Shown here one piece after another: positions 62,537-64,000 of a DNA stretch of 64,000 bases; the first letter of the stretch is position 1; every line of letters begins with the position of its first letter. The DNA comes from Lagopus muta (lineage: Eukaryota > Chordata > Aves > Galliformes > Phasianidae), in contig NC_064435.1 in the NCBI RefSeq assembly GCF_023343835.1, positions 36,418,603 through 36,482,602 of the forward strand. The letters are read 5' to 3'. The notes beneath the pieces are model-generated. The model searched no databases. It had not been told where the DNA came from and saw nothing but the letters and a program-made list of their open reading frames with translations. The position numbers and the translations under genes are program-made.

Positions 62537-64000
62537 GTAAGAGTGACGCTGCATTGCATAAAACCATTTAAATCCAAAAGATTTGGATTCTTAGCTTGAC
62601 TTTGCGGAAGTTCAAAAGAGATTTTCTTTTAGCTCAGCATTTTAGTGCTTATATTTCACCTGCAAACCTGTCTTCCTGAGTTATGCATTGGGGACAGTAA
62701 ATTAGGATATACATCTGGAATAGAATGCCTCCAGCACTCACCCCACATGATTAATTGGTCATAAAGTTAACTTTTAGAATTATTAACTTCTGTCTTAACA
62801 ATATTAGTGTTCTAACAAGATCTGCTGTTTCAACACTTCCTATGTCACCTTGACTAATAGCTATACATGGGGAGAACTGGCCACTGGAAATGTTTCCTTG
62901 GTGAATAACAATTCAGGAACATTTGGAGGAAACACATAGTGATTCGTTAATGAAACAGCTTTACATATCTGAAATATGAAGGTTATATGATACTCTTAGA
63001 GATGTTCTTTAATATCTCAGTTCATTTCAAAATTTTGATACACAAGCAAAGTAATAATGGAGTCTGAAAAAATTCAGCTCTTCACAAGATGCCAGTTTTG
63101 GATTCCCAGGCTCCCCAGATACTAGGACTAATGTCTTCCTCCCTCCAGCAGCCTTTCATCATTCACCTTCCTTCATTTTCCCATTGCCTATACTTTTCAA
63201 GGAATGTCTTGGAGTATCACTTTGACCATGGCTACAACACTAACGTATCAGATACCAAACCTGATGTTTAATGACTTAAGTTTTGCAATTTTTATTTCAT
63301 TTACTGTACTCTGTATTAGTTTTAAATAAAACACCAAGATTTTTTTTTCTTCCTGTTTTCAGAGCTAGGAAATTTATGGCAATGTTATTCGCGAGTTCAG
63401 ACAGTGGGAATAGAACTGGTTTATGGTAGAGGCTATAAAAAGTATTAGAGTACCTACAGCAGAACTCATTGTAAAAGGCATGTTGGCTTACACCATCAAT
63501 CTAACTTTTAGGGTTTTTTAGATACTTTCTTTGGGGTCAAATGTAAGTTTCTGGTGTTGATTTTGCACTGGTCCACCACAGAAGCCAGGCAGATATAAAG
63601 TCACTCAATGGACTGTATAGGTTGATTTCAGGCAGATCCTGGCAATTCAGGAGAATTAATTGAGTGGGGAAGACTCAACAACCAAAAGGAAGGCAGAGAA
63701 ATCACCTTTGCATCCTGGTTACCTGGCTTCATATAGTTTATATGGGCAATAACTTCATGCTACTACAGTGTTCCTATGATGCAGGAAGTAGTTTGTTCAT
63801 TGTGAAGTGGCTCTGCCTGGTGCTGTTCCTCAGGACAGATTCAGCATGTAGTGGTCAAGAAATGTTAACATAAATTATGTCGAGAATTGTTCTTGGGAAT
63901 CCAGTTTCCTGTCTCCCCCTTTATCAAGGATCACTCTGAAAATGGTCTTGGTGGCATGTAGGAACAGACTAATAATATCTGCAAGACTTGCAATACACTT
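62537..64000 (+). other. CA8: CA8 intron 3, partial
   Basis: From the donor GTAAGA to the right edge. AT-rich unique sequence with no recognisable exon or repeat, apart from a short T-run near 63340. The next CA8 exon lies beyond the window. Confidence 0.75.

Noticed and set aside
1-64000. CRISPR arrays, bacterial operons, endogenous retrovirus proviruses
   Set aside because: No regularly spaced repeats, no prokaryotic gene organisation, and no LTR pair or gag/pol/env-like frames; the reverse-transcriptase matches are all CR1 LINE.

Overview
The window looks like avian nuclear DNA, probably from a galliform such as chicken. The evidence is about a dozen CR1 LINE fragments carrying the typical avian 3' end (repeats of ATTCTATG) and one recognisable vertebrate gene, CA8. 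Most of the window is AT-rich intergenic sequence. I see no bacterial-type operons, CRISPR arrays, rRNA or convincing tRNA genes. Nearly all of the small open frames scattered through it are chance ORFs or pieces of decayed CR1 ORF2.

Layout. Positions 1-57475 are a gene-poor region with CR1 fragments at about 8.0-9.3, 17.6-17.9, 22.2-22.4, 25.0-25.2, 27.1-27.6, 29.5-29.9, 32.3-32.5, 36.5-36.9, 40.1-42.1, 44.4-45.2 and 54.9-57.5 kb. The stretches between them hold unique sequence, A/T-rich simple repeats and a few small tandem duplications. Two splice-bounded segments at 753-808 and 6889-6954, the second ending in a stop codon followed by AATAAA, may be the 3' end of an unrecognised plus-strand transcript. 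This is weakly supported.

Positions 57740-58740 form a GC- and CpG-rich island holding the promoter region and the first two coding exons of CA8 (carbonic anhydrase-related protein VIII, plus strand). Exon 3 lies at 62412-62536, and the rest of the gene runs off the right edge. The 132 codons present show the hallmark of CA8: arginine replaces the first of the three zinc-binding histidines, so the product is expected to be a non-catalytic binding protein. In mammals it is known to bind the IP3 receptor ITPR1.

The most interesting features are at the CA8 5' end. Intron 1 is only 231 bp, has no in-frame stop and is a multiple of three, so its retention would give a longer in-frame protein. It contains a five-run G-quadruplex motif. 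The frame upstream of the expected start is also open, with an earlier in-frame ATG and an overlapping uORF. I found no clear sign of an entirely new biological system.
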